A stretch of DNA of 64,000 nucleotides, taken from assembly GCF_019722725.1 (NCBI RefSeq), contig NZ_CP077941.1:3410001-3474000 (forward strand). Direction: 5' to 3'. This document shows positions 28,712 through 36,690 of this stretch, one piece after another. A program made the translations under genes and the position numbers. The notes beneath the pieces were generated by a model that worked only from the letters and a program-made list of their open reading frames with translations, had not been told where the DNA came from and made no database searches. Positions within the stretch are counted from its first letter, which is position 1. The number at the start of each line of letters is the position of its first letter. The stretch comes from Vreelandella profundi (GTDB taxonomy: Bacteria > Pseudomonadota > Gammaproteobacteria > Pseudomonadales > Halomonadaceae).

Positions 28712-29632
28712 TCAGTGGCGGGCGAGGATCTTCGCTGCGATGGGCGAAGTGATCATTTGAATCACGGCAAAAAAAGCGGCTGGAATTGCGATCTCTGATG
28801 GCAAGCCAGAAGCAGCGACAAACGCTGCAGCGATGCTGAATTCCTTTTTACTGACCGTGAAAAGATAGGTAATCACCTCTTTGCGATCAGAGGTGAGTAA
28901 CCGTGAGGACATACCTACCAGGTACCCAATCAAATTGAGGCACAGGGCCGCGCCCGCAATCACAAACGCATACCAGCCATAGCCAATGATCGTGGTGGCA
29001 TTCGGCCCGACCACGGCGAGTAGGATCAGCAGATACAGAATCGACCCTATCCCTGCATACGCTGAATCATGCCGTGCAAAGAAAGCCGAGAACCTTGTAC
29101 GCAAGCTGACCCCAATCACGGTAGGAAGAAGCACGATTAGTGTTAATTCAAGAATAATTGATCCAAGCGGCACGTCTAACTGAAGGCCGGTGAGCCATAA
29201 AAACAGGAAGGGAACAATAAACGGACATAACGCGGTGTTGACTGCGTTGAAAACAGCGGCAAGCGCCACATTGCCTTTCGCCATCAGTACCAAAAGAGGA
29301 GAAGACACATCTGTCGGCAGCGTGCCGAGCAAGGTTTGGCCAGCAGCCAGCGGGCCGCTTCCAAAAAATAGACGGCCCGTTAGCCACCCGGCAATCGACA
29401 TAGGCCCATAGACCAGCCCCAATGCCAACAACTACCGTGACGGCTTTCGGAACACGATGCGCACTGCATGCGCATCGAATGTGAGGCTGATAATCAACAT
29501 CAGTAATGCCAGTAATGGCCCAATCGCGAACTTAAGCATTATTCCGGTGGCCGGAAAGAGTAAGCCTCCCCCCGCGACGACGATTACAAACCAGACAAGG
29601 TGCGCCTCGACAAAATAAATGAATCTACCCAT
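28712..29632 (-). pseudogene. BASS-family (bile acid:Na+ symporter-like) transporter with in-frame TAG
   Basis: The reading frame from ATG 29632 to the stop at 28712 encodes a complete BASS-type membrane protein of about 306 residues with many hydrophobic segments and GNVALAAVFNAVNT and TVSKKEFSIAAAF motifs of the family. It is interrupted by one TAG at 29432..29434 within the sequence FRKPSR-stop-LLALGLVYGP. The frame is kept on both sides, so this is a single nonsense change, not a frameshift. BASS relatives move organic anions, and ACR3 relatives move arsenite; the substrate here is unknown. Re-initiation at the TTG after the stop would give a truncated protein. Confidence 0.8.
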
Positions 29633-29772
29633 GGTGGATTGGACGTTACCGGTTGAAGTGGATTGAGCCCCGCACCTAAAACATGATCACCTTCGGCCCA
29701 GCACACAAAGGCTCCTTGGTAGCTAGGGACGTGCTTCCCAATCCAGCGATGCAAATAGATAATGCTCAAGGG

Positions 29773-29803
29773 TTGAAGCTTTAGTTGCTAGAGGTTTTAT
29801 AGT
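29773..29803 (+). promoter_or_regulatory. MerR-type (CadR/PbrR) promoter-operator of the czcD operon
   Basis: -35 TTGAAG and -10 TATAGT are separated by 19 bp, the over-long spacer typical of MerR-activated promoters. The spacer carries the dyad CTTTAGTTGCTAGAG. It is nearly the same as the operator at 33936. The 204-bp gap before czcD holds otherwise only a short minus-strand open frame that I do not consider a gene. Confidence 0.85.
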
Positions 29804-29836
29804 ACCAAGAACAGATAATTCGAGAGAAGGTAACAG

Positions 29837-30751
29837 ATGGGACATCATCATGATCATCCCCACATTGATCCTGCCTCTGGCGACCGGCGCGTCAGCATCT
29901 CCATTTGGGCCAATGGGCTCTTAACCATCGCTCAAATCGTCGGTGGCATTATGGCGGGGAGCCTATCGCTGATCGCTGATGCGTTACATAACTTTTCTGA
30001 CATGGCAGCATTAGTCATTGCCTTTGCTGCTCGTAAAATCGCCAGACGGCCTGCCGATGCGCATATGACCTTTGGCTATGGCCGCATCGAGATAGTGGCA
30101 GCACTCATCAATTACACCACCCTCATTATTGTCGGTGTCTACCTGATTTACGAAGGCGCTATGCGGATGGTCGATCCCCCTGAGATAGAGGGATGGACGA
30201 TCGTGATTATTGGTGGCGTCGCGCTCGTCGTCGATGCCCTTACCGCCATGCTCACGTGGTCAATGCAAAAAGAGAGTGTCAATATCCGCGCCCTTTTTCT
30301 GCATAACTTATCGGATGCGTTTGCCTCCATCGCCGTGATTATCGGTGGTTCGCTTATTTTACTGTACGACATGCGCTGGGTGGACCCCGCGATCACGATA
30401 GGGATTGCGCTATATATTCTTTACCTAGCCTTCTCTGAAATTGGCGGCCCTATCCGTACGCTAATGCTGGGATCTCCCCCGGACATTGACGGGCAGGCAG
30501 TCGTTGAGACCGTACGAGATATCGAGGGAGTCCAGGATATTCACCATGTGCATCTATGGCAGATGCAGGAAAACATGGCAGCCCTTGACTGCCACGTGGT
30601 TCTGACAGAAACCGGCTGGCAGCAGCTTGAATCCGTCAAAGCAGAGATCAAGGAGCAGCTTAAAATGCGCTTCAGTATTGCTCATTCCAGCCTAGAGTTT
30701 GAGCATAGTGACCACGCGCATCAAAATGCCAATCTATATGGGCACGAGTGA
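29837..30751 (+). CDS. czcD: CDF-family Zn2+/Cd2+ exporter, CzcD-like
   Basis: Inner-membrane cation diffusion facilitator of 304 residues that exchanges cytoplasmic Zn2+/Cd2+ for protons. His-rich N-terminus (GHHHDHPHID), the metal-site signature IADALHNFSDM in TM2, the second HNLSDAFAS in TM5, six membrane segments, and a cytoplasmic C-terminal domain ending in a His-containing tail. It leads the first cargo operon, behind a MerR-type promoter and an AGAAGG ribosome-binding site. Confidence 0.93.
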   Translation: MGHHHDHPHIDPASGDRRVSISIWANGLLTIAQIVGGIMAGSLSLIADALHNFSDMAALVIAFAARKIARRPADAHMTFGYGRIEIVAALINYTTLIIVGVYLIYEGAMRMVDPPEIEGWTIVIIGGVALVVDALTAMLTWSMQKESVNIRALFLHNLSDAFASIAVIIGGSLILLYDMRWVDPAITIGIALYILYLAFSEIGGPIRTLMLGSPPDIDGQAVVETVRDIEGVQDIHHVHLWQMQENMAALDCHVVLTETGWQQLESVKAEIKEQLKMRFSIAHSSLEFEHSDHAHQNANLYGHE

Positions 30752-30864
30752 TAGACCGAGGCCGACTCCCGGCTCAGGTAGGTAGCGAGCGGCTTACTCC
30801 CATAGCGATTGGCTTATTTTTCAACCCTACTTTTCCACCCCATCGTTGAGAAAGAGAGAGAAAC

Positions 30865-31542
30865 ATGTTCAAAAAAGCGTCTTTTATATTGGCCGGTACG
30901 TTAATGCTGACCGCTGCGATCGTCGCCGTATCGAAACCTGCCCTCTTAGATATGCAAGCTCAGGCAGCAAAGGAGAGCAGTGTCCAGGCAGAGGACTCCT
31001 TGGTGCGCTCACACTCCCCCATCTTGGGACGAGAAGACGCGCCGGTGACGATTGTGGAATTCTTCGATCCGGCTTGCGAAGCCTGCCGTGCTTTCTATCC
31101 CCTGACAAAAAGTATTCTGGAAACCTACCCAGAAAAAGTGCGGCTCATCGTGCGCTACACTCCTTTCCACGGCGACGTATCTGATAAGGCCATTCGGGTA
31201 TTAGAAGTTGCTCGTCGTCAGGGCGTCTTTGAACCGGTACTGGAGAGGCTGCTGGCTCGCCAGGATCAATGGGCTTCACATGGCAGTTTTGATGAATCCG
31301 CTATCCTCGATATCGCGAGCCAAGGAGGCCTTGATTTAGCGGCTGCCGAAGAGCAACTGACTTCTGCTGAGGTGCAGGCGGTGATTGACCAAGACATGGC
31401 GGATGTCAGAGCCAATCAGATTCGCCAAACACCTACCTTTTTTGTCAATGGCGAGCCTTTAGACCCCTTTGGTATGCAAGAGCTGATTGATGCCGTTGAG
31501 AGTGAAGTAGCGGAGATCTCTGGGGAAGAGGATGGCCAGTGA
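30865..31542 (+). CDS. DsbA-like periplasmic thiol-disulfide protein
   Basis: 225-residue protein with an N-terminal signal or membrane anchor (ASFILAGTLMLTAAIVAVS) and a thioredoxin-fold DsbA_2-type domain: EFFDPACEACRAFYP with a CEAC active site near residue 70, and the cis-Pro loop RQTPTFFVNGEPL. It is probably an envelope oxidoreductase. Found in a metal-export operon, it may protect or repair metal-damaged disulfides or trap metal by its thiols; that role is inferred. Its stop overlaps the next gene (TGATG). Confidence 0.85.
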   Translation: MFKKASFILAGTLMLTAAIVAVSKPALLDMQAQAAKESSVQAEDSLVRSHSPILGREDAPVTIVEFFDPACEACRAFYPLTKSILETYPEKVRLIVRYTPFHGDVSDKAIRVLEVARRQGVFEPVLERLLARQDQWASHGSFDESAILDIASQGGLDLAAAEEQLTSAEVQAVIDQDMADVRANQIRQTPTFFVNGEPLDPFGMQELIDAVESEVAEISGEEDGQ

Positions 31543-32531
31543 TGCAGCGCTGGTGGTTACTAGGCTTTGTGGGCTTTTACCCCTTGCTAGCCGAAGCCAA
31601 TTGGCAAACGCATCTGTCATTGCCTCCGTCTGAACTTAGCCCTGTCAAGTTACAGGCGGCTAGCGAGCAAGAAGGCACATTACCGCTCGATAGCGTTGAT
31701 ACCCTAACCTTTGGGCGTGATGTCGTCATTGATACCACCCTCTACGAGGCCTTGGCAGCAGAAGGTGTCCCAACGCGTTTCGCCACTAAACTGGAAACAC
31801 TGCTCAGCGAGTTTATCGCAGCGCCGCTGGAGTTTTCTGGCAGTGAACGTATTCAATTAGTGTGGGAGGAAGATCGACGCCAGGACGGCGCCCGTGTTGG
31901 GCCACCACGCCTCAGTTATGCCGCTCTGCCTGATCAGGCAGAGCCCTTGGAGGTCATATGGCCGGTCACCCAAAAGGGGGACGTAGCTCTTTTCAAAAGC
32001 GACACCCTGCTAGGCACGTTGCGGTTGCCCGTGCTTAGTGCCCGCTTAACGTCTCGCTTTGGGAATCGGCGACATCCTGTGTATGGAGGGATGCGTCCTC
32101 ATAATGGAATTGACTTGGCTGCGCCGACAGGAACGCCGGTCATTGCCACCGCACCTGGGCGCGTATTCTTTATGGGTCGCCAAGGGGGATATGGGCAGGT
32201 GATCGAGGTGGAGCACGACACAGGGGCCATTAGTCGCTACACACACCTTAGCCGATTCTCCCCACAGCTAGTGGTTGGGGATTTAGTCAATGCGGGAGAG
32301 TCGCTCGGAGAGGTAGGTTCCTCCGGGGTCGCCACGGGCCCCAACCTGCATTACGAAGTGAGAGTCAATAACCAGCCTGTTGATCCCCTTGGTCAAGGTC
32401 AACGCATCATGTTGGGTGAGCAGCCGACTCAAGGTGAATATCAAGCGTCACTTTACGAGGCAAGAGATCGCTTGGAACAAGCTATCGGCACGGCGTCCAT
32501 TTATGACTTGATCTCGTTTAACGAGCCGTAA
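31542..32531 (+). CDS. M23-family (LytM-type) peptidase domain protein, variant active site
   Basis: 329-residue exported protein with a signal peptide (WWLLGFVGFYPLLAEA). The C-terminal M23 domain (about residues 165-290) shows LTSRFGNRRHP, HNGIDLAAP with the zinc-binding His and Asp, YTHLS, and TGPNLHYEV. In active members the last motif is HLH; here the first His is Asn, so catalytic activity may be weakened or lost, as in LytM-type activator proteins. The start ATG overlaps the dsbA-like stop, and the GTG one codon upstream is an alternative. It presumably acts on cell-wall peptidoglycan or regulates amidases. Confidence 0.82.
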   Translation: MQRWWLLGFVGFYPLLAEANWQTHLSLPPSELSPVKLQAASEQEGTLPLDSVDTLTFGRDVVIDTTLYEALAAEGVPTRFATKLETLLSEFIAAPLEFSGSERIQLVWEEDRRQDGARVGPPRLSYAALPDQAEPLEVIWPVTQKGDVALFKSDTLLGTLRLPVLSARLTSRFGNRRHPVYGGMRPHNGIDLAAPTGTPVIATAPGRVFFMGRQGGYGQVIEVEHDTGAISRYTHLSRFSPQLVVGDLVNAGESLGEVGSSGVATGPNLHYEVRVNNQPVDPLGQGQRIMLGEQPTQGEYQASLYEARDRLEQAIGTASIYDLISFNEP

Positions 32532-32643
32532 CCACCCGTGCTTAGCAACGTTGCATGGATTGTTAGTAACGTGAACGTGTGCTTGCCTCGTTATGGAACC
32601 CTAGCGCTGTGATCACTCATCTACCACAAGACAGGTAATCGGT

Positions 32644-33426
32644 ATGGAAGAGGTTTCTCTCGTCACAATGGGGGTATTGGGAAGCCTTGCCGCGGGCTTG
32701 ATGACGGCTGTCGGGGCGCTTCCTATCTTGTTTACCAAAAGACCGAATCGTGGTGTTCGCGATTTAGCGTTGGGGTTCGCCGCTGGCGTCATGCTAGCGG
32801 CCTCTTTCTTCTCACTGATCATACCCTCCTTAGAAGCCTCGGAGCTGCGTTACGGAGGTAGCGTGGTACCTGCTGCCATTGCCTGTGCGGCCATCTTGCT
32901 AGGGATTGGAATGGTCGCACTACTGAACGAACTCTTACCTCATGAGCACTTCGAACAGGGGCGAGAAGGGCCAGAGGCTGCCTCACTACGTCGTATCTGG
33001 TTGTTTATTATTGCCATTACGATACACAACCTGCCAGAAGGGCTAGCCGTTGGCGTGGCCTTCGGCGCAGGGGGAAGCGAAGGAGGCATTCCACTAGCGA
33101 TTGGCATTGGACTTCAGAATGCCCCAGAAGGACTGGCCGTAGCAGTATCACTGCTAGGCGTGGGCTATTCACGTTGGCGGTCATGGACGATTGCCGCCCT
33201 TACGGGGCTTGTTGAGCCGTTGGGTGGCTTATTAGGCGCTGGAGTCATCAGCATGTCACAAGCGCTACTGCCCTGGGGGTTGGCCTTTGCAGCGGGGGCG
33301 ATGTTGTATGTGATCAGTCATGAGATTATTCCCGAAACTCATCGAAGCGGGCACCAAAAAAAGGCCACGCTGGGCCTCTCCATCGGATTGGTACTCATGC
33401 TGTTTTTGGATGTTTCGCTGGGCTGA
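32644..33426 (+). CDS. ZIP-family metal transporter
   Basis: 260-residue membrane protein of the ZIP (ZupT/GufA) family. It has the hallmark HNLPEGLAVGVAFG in TM4 and QNAPEGLAVAVSLL in TM5 (E-x-x-H replaced by N-x-P-E), and a final HEIIPETHR. ZIP proteins usually import Zn2+ or Fe2+, which is unusual next to an exporter; GufA-like members may function otherwise. It closes the czcD operon, separated from the peptidase gene by 112 bp. Confidence 0.88.
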   Translation: MEEVSLVTMGVLGSLAAGLMTAVGALPILFTKRPNRGVRDLALGFAAGVMLAASFFSLIIPSLEASELRYGGSVVPAAIACAAILLGIGMVALLNELLPHEHFEQGREGPEAASLRRIWLFIIAITIHNLPEGLAVGVAFGAGGSEGGIPLAIGIGLQNAPEGLAVAVSLLGVGYSRWRSWTIAALTGLVEPLGGLLGAGVISMSQALLPWGLAFAAGAMLYVISHEIIPETHRSGHQKKATLGLSIGLVLMLFLDVSLG

Positions 33427-33454
33427 CCATTGGGCGTGGGGCGTAGCGTTAGTG

Positions 33455-33913
33455 CTAACCCAAGTCGAGAGCCCCTCCGTGCGATTTTTCAGTGATACAG
33501 AGTTGATGATCACTGATGACCTCAATGATTCGGCAGCTTTCCACTTTACCACCGGCACACTGCGTGACCATCCGTTGAAGCTCCTCACGCAGTATGGACA
33601 GTCGTTGAAGGCGGGACTCCACTTTCTTTAGGTGATGCGTGGCGATGGCATCGACTTCTTGGCAAGGCATATCAGGTTGATCTGACATGGCCAAAAGCTC
33701 TCGCACTGACTCCACCGAAAAGCCAAAGTCACGGGCATGACGAATAAAGGTCAAGCGCCGCACAGCGTCGTCTCCATAGCGGCGCTGCCCCCCACCGGTT
33801 CGTGTCGCATCGCGCAACAGCCCAATACGCTCGTAATAGCGAACCGTTTCAGGTTTGCAATCGGCTCGTCGTGCTAACTCACCAATGCTGATACTTTGGC
33901 CGATCATCGACAT
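33455..33913 (-). CDS. cadR: Cd2+/Pb2+/Zn2+-responsive MerR-family regulator (CadR/PbrR)
   Basis: 152-residue MerR regulator: N-terminal helix-turn-helix SIGELARRADCKPETVRYYE, then the dimerisation helix with MPCQEVD, and the metal-binding loop QCAGGKVESC. The three Cys positions match the CadR/PbrR metal site. The ATG at 33913 has AAGGAG upstream; a longer frame back to 34021 would run through the operator and is rejected. It is divergent from the P-type ATPase gene and convergent with the ZIP gene, and probably controls the two cargo promoters. Confidence 0.92.
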   Translation of the reverse strand: MSMIGQSISIGELARRADCKPETVRYYERIGLLRDATRTGGGQRRYGDDAVRRLTFIRHARDFGFSVESVRELLAMSDQPDMPCQEVDAIATHHLKKVESRLQRLSILREELQRMVTQCAGGKVESCRIIEVISDHQLCITEKSHGGALDLG

Positions 33914-33935
33914 GGTAAAACTCCTTAGGCAGGGC

Positions 33936-33966
33936 TTGAAGCTGTAGTTGCTACAAGGTTTACACT
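33936..33966 (+). promoter_or_regulatory. MerR-type promoter-operator of the ATPase operon
   Basis: TTGAAG, 19-bp spacer containing CTGTAGTTGCTACAAGG, then TACACT. The dyad is centred in the spacer, with the same core as at 29773. It lies between the divergent regulator and ATPase genes. Confidence 0.9.
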
Positions 33967-33999
33967 TAAAAACCATAGCCCATTGGCAGGAGAGGCACC

Positions 34000-36186
34000 A
34001 TGAAAACATCAACGCCGACAACAGCGCCTACCACCTTGACGCTGCGTGTTGAAGGCATGGACTGCGGCGGTTGTGAGCGCAAGGTTGTATCGGCGCTAGA
34101 GCGACTGGAAGGCATTGAGGAAGTCACGGCAAGCTCGGTCACGGGATCAGTGAAGATTCACCACCACGATCACGGGGCCCCCTCGCGAAAGACCATTGAG
34201 GGCATCCTGAACGAACTAGGCTATCAAGTGGCTTCCCATGATGGCCAAACACGCGCACCTGGTGCTTCATCCTCTTGGTGGCAAACCGCTAAAGGGCGCT
34301 TGGTCATTATCACAGGCAATTTGCTGATCGTAGCCTTCGCGCTTCGTTTAGCATGGCCTGCGCTGGGTAATATGCCTTTCATTTTGGCCACGCTAGTCGG
34401 CTTAATACCCATTGCGCAGAGTGCCTGGGGCGCCCTCAAAATGCGCAATCCCTTTACCATAGAGATGCTGATGTGCATCGCTGCGCTTGGCGCATTGGCC
34501 ATCAATGCTGCCGCTGAAGCTGCGATGGTCGTGTTCTTGTTCGCCGTAGGTGAGCTACTCGAAGGGGTAGCTGCTTCACGAGCGCGCCGCAGTATCTCAG
34601 CCTTGGCAAATTTAACACCCTCAACGGCGAGGCTGATGGACAATGGCCATCTGCGTGACGTCTCGGCGGAGTCACTTAAACCCGGGCAGCGTGTGCTGGT
34701 GCGGCCCGGTGATCGCGTACCCTGCGATGGACGCATCCTGGTGGGCACCTCCGACATTGACGAGTCGCCGGTAAACGGCGAGTCCATACCCCGTTCGCGA
34801 GCGCCTGGTGATGACATTTTTGCTGGCACAGTGAATCTTGATGCCGCCCTGGAGGTGGAGGTAACACGAGGCGCTGATGACAATACGATCGCACGCGTTA
34901 TTCGTCTGGTTGAAGAAGCACAGGCCGCCAAGGCACCGATAGCACGCTTTATTGATCGTTTTGCGTATTACTATATGCCCGCCGTCGTCTTACTCGCCCT
35001 ACTGATGGCGATAGTGCCACCGCTGGTATCGACCATGGCATGGTCGGAGTCGATTTACCGTGCGTTAGCATTGCTGTTAATCGCATGCCCCTGCGCGTTA
35101 GTCATTTCCACCCCAGCCGCCATCGCCGCCGGTCTCTCGGCGGGAGCTCGGCGCGGACTACTGATCAAAGGGGGAGCCGTTCTTGAACAGTTAGGTAAGC
35201 TTCGCTTGGTGGCATTAGATAAAACGGGCACCCTCACTGCGGGTACCCCAAGAGTCACAGATGTGGAGTCTTGGATTGCTGAGGAAGACGATAACAGCGT
35301 ATTGCGGCTCGCCGCCGCAATAGAGCGGGATTCCAGTCACCCTATCGCCACGGCTATCGTTGAGCATGCCCGACAGTCGGGCATCAACCTCCCCACCGTC
35401 ACCGGCGGCCGCGCTCTGGCGGGGCGCGGTGTTTCCGGCCAGGTGGAGGGTCGCGAGCTGAGCTTAATGACGCCTCGTCACCTTCACGAGAAAGTCATCC
35501 TTGAGGAAAGTCTCAGTGCTCGGATTGTCGCGTTAGAAGAAGCCGGTAAGAGCCTCGCTCTCCTCGTCGAAGGCGAGCGTTTACTGGGCTTGATCGCGGT
35601 TCGCGATGAGCCACGCGAAGATGCCATTGAAGGCCTAGCGGCGCTATCCCGTTTGGGCGTACAGGCGGTCATGCTCAGCGGTGATAATGCCCGCACCGTC
35701 GCTGCCACGGGGGGTCGCTTAGGCATTGAAGCGTACGGCGAACTAATGCCTGAAGACAAGGCAGCGTATGTTCGAGACTGGCAAGCGGCTGGCCGTGGCC
35801 CCATCGGTAAAGTAGGCGATGGCATCAACGATGCACCGGCACTCGCGGCAGCCGATGTGGGTATCGCGATGGGGGGCGGCACGGATGTGGCGTTGGAAAC
35901 CGCCGATGCAGCCTTGCTCAAGAACCGCGTTACCGGCATCGCTGAGCTGATAGACCTCTCTCGTGCCACACTGCGCAATGTGAAAACCAACGTTGTTCTC
36001 GCCCTTGGCTTAAAAGCCATTTTCCTAGTTACAACGGCGCTGGGTATTACCGGCATGTGGATTGCGGTGATGGCCGATACCGGTGCTACCGTCCTGGTGA
36101 CGTTGAACGCCATGCGACTGCTGGGTTACCGCTTTTCGCCCAGTACCTCAATGACAGGCCTGTCACAAGGAAAAACAACGTCATGA
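34000..36186 (+). CDS. zntA: P1B-type Zn2+/Cd2+/Pb2+-exporting ATPase
   Basis: 728-residue metal pump. N-terminal HMA domain with GMDCGGC (Cys near residues 22-25) and an extra HHHDHG cluster; the TM6 motif CPC (residues about 363-365), phosphorylation site DKTGTLT (about residue 407), and hinge GDGINDAPAL. The CPC motif and Asp in the last helix fit the soft divalent class (Zn, Cd, Pb). The start has an AGGAGAGG ribosome-binding site. Its stop overlaps lspA (ATGA). Expression is controlled by the MerR-type promoter 34 bp upstream. Confidence 0.95.
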   Translation: MKTSTPTTAPTTLTLRVEGMDCGGCERKVVSALERLEGIEEVTASSVTGSVKIHHHDHGAPSRKTIEGILNELGYQVASHDGQTRAPGASSSWWQTAKGRLVIITGNLLIVAFALRLAWPALGNMPFILATLVGLIPIAQSAWGALKMRNPFTIEMLMCIAALGALAINAAAEAAMVVFLFAVGELLEGVAASRARRSISALANLTPSTARLMDNGHLRDVSAESLKPGQRVLVRPGDRVPCDGRILVGTSDIDESPVNGESIPRSRAPGDDIFAGTVNLDAALEVEVTRGADDNTIARVIRLVEEAQAAKAPIARFIDRFAYYYMPAVVLLALLMAIVPPLVSTMAWSESIYRALALLLIACPCALVISTPAAIAAGLSAGARRGLLIKGGAVLEQLGKLRLVALDKTGTLTAGTPRVTDVESWIAEEDDNSVLRLAAAIERDSSHPIATAIVEHARQSGINLPTVTGGRALAGRGVSGQVEGRELSLMTPRHLHEKVILEESLSARIVALEEAGKSLALLVEGERLLGLIAVRDEPREDAIEGLAALSRLGVQAVMLSGDNARTVAATGGRLGIEAYGELMPEDKAAYVRDWQAAGRGPIGKVGDGINDAPALAAADVGIAMGGGTDVALETADAALLKNRVTGIAELIDLSRATLRNVKTNVVLALGLKAIFLVTTALGITGMWIAVMADTGATVLVTLNAMRLLGYRFSPSTSMTGLSQGKTTS

Positions 36187-36686
36187 GAACAGCGCCAAAC
36201 GATAGCCCTTCACGACGTTGGCCATGGTTCACATTTGCTTGCGTATTGGCTCTAGCCGATCAACTGGTCAAAGAAATCGTGCACGCCCAGATGTCGTTTG
36301 GCCAAGTCATTCCGCTAACGCCGTTTTTTAACTGGGTTTATACCGGGAACACAGGAGCCGCTTTCAGCTTTCTCGCAGAAGCAGGGGGTTGGCAGCGCTA
36401 CCTCTTTCTTGGTTTAGCGTTGGTGGTGGTCGTCGTATTGGTTGTGCAGCTATGCAAACCCCTGTCGCGCTTGGAGGCCTGTGCGTACAGCCTGATTCTT
36501 GGCGGCGCGCTCGGTAATACTGTTGATCGCTTAGCGCGAGGGTACGTCGTCGACTATCTGGACATTTACTGGGGCGAATGGCATTGGCCCGCCTTTAACA
36601 TGGCCGATATCGCTCTGTTTGCAGGTGTATTGATGTTCGCAGTGGCGTTATGGCGTGAAAGTCCTGCTTTTAAGCGCTCTGAGTAA
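36183..36686 (+). CDS. lspA: Signal peptidase II (lipoprotein signal peptidase), cargo copy
   Basis: 167-residue membrane aspartyl peptidase that removes prolipoprotein signal peptides. Four membrane segments, NTGAAFSF, then GGALGNTVDRLARGYVVDYL and FNMADIAL, whose Asp residues form the catalytic pair. ATG at 36183 overlaps the ATPase stop, so translation is coupled; a longer frame from 36057 is only overlap. LspA-like genes often follow Pb/Zn/Cd ATPase genes (PbrC-type), but why is not settled. This is probably a second copy, because LspA is essential and would be encoded elsewhere as well. Confidence 0.93.
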   Translation: MRTAPNDSPSRRWPWFTFACVLALADQLVKEIVHAQMSFGQVIPLTPFFNWVYTGNTGAAFSFLAEAGGWQRYLFLGLALVVVVVLVVQLCKPLSRLEACAYSLILGGALGNTVDRLARGYVVDYLDIYWGEWHWPAFNMADIALFAGVLMFAVALWRESPAFKRSE

Positions 36687-36690
36687 CGCT

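Noticed and set aside
28712..29431. Separate transporter gene starting at TTG 29431
   Set aside because: The frame continues upstream through a single TAG to a normal ATG and first helices, so it is one interrupted gene.
29584..29769. Minus-strand open frame of 61 codons upstream of czcD (HRWIGKHVPSYQG...)
   Set aside because: It overlaps the start of the transporter pseudogene, has no ribosome-binding site, and I recognise no family. It may be a gene relic.
33914..34021. N-terminal extension of the MerR regulator
   Set aside because: It would run through the divergent operator and promoter; the ATG at 33913 has AAGGAG and matches the family start.
36057..36182. N-terminal extension of LspA
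   Set aside because: It lies entirely within the ATPase gene in another frame; the ATG at 36183 overlaps the ATPase stop as coupled genes do.
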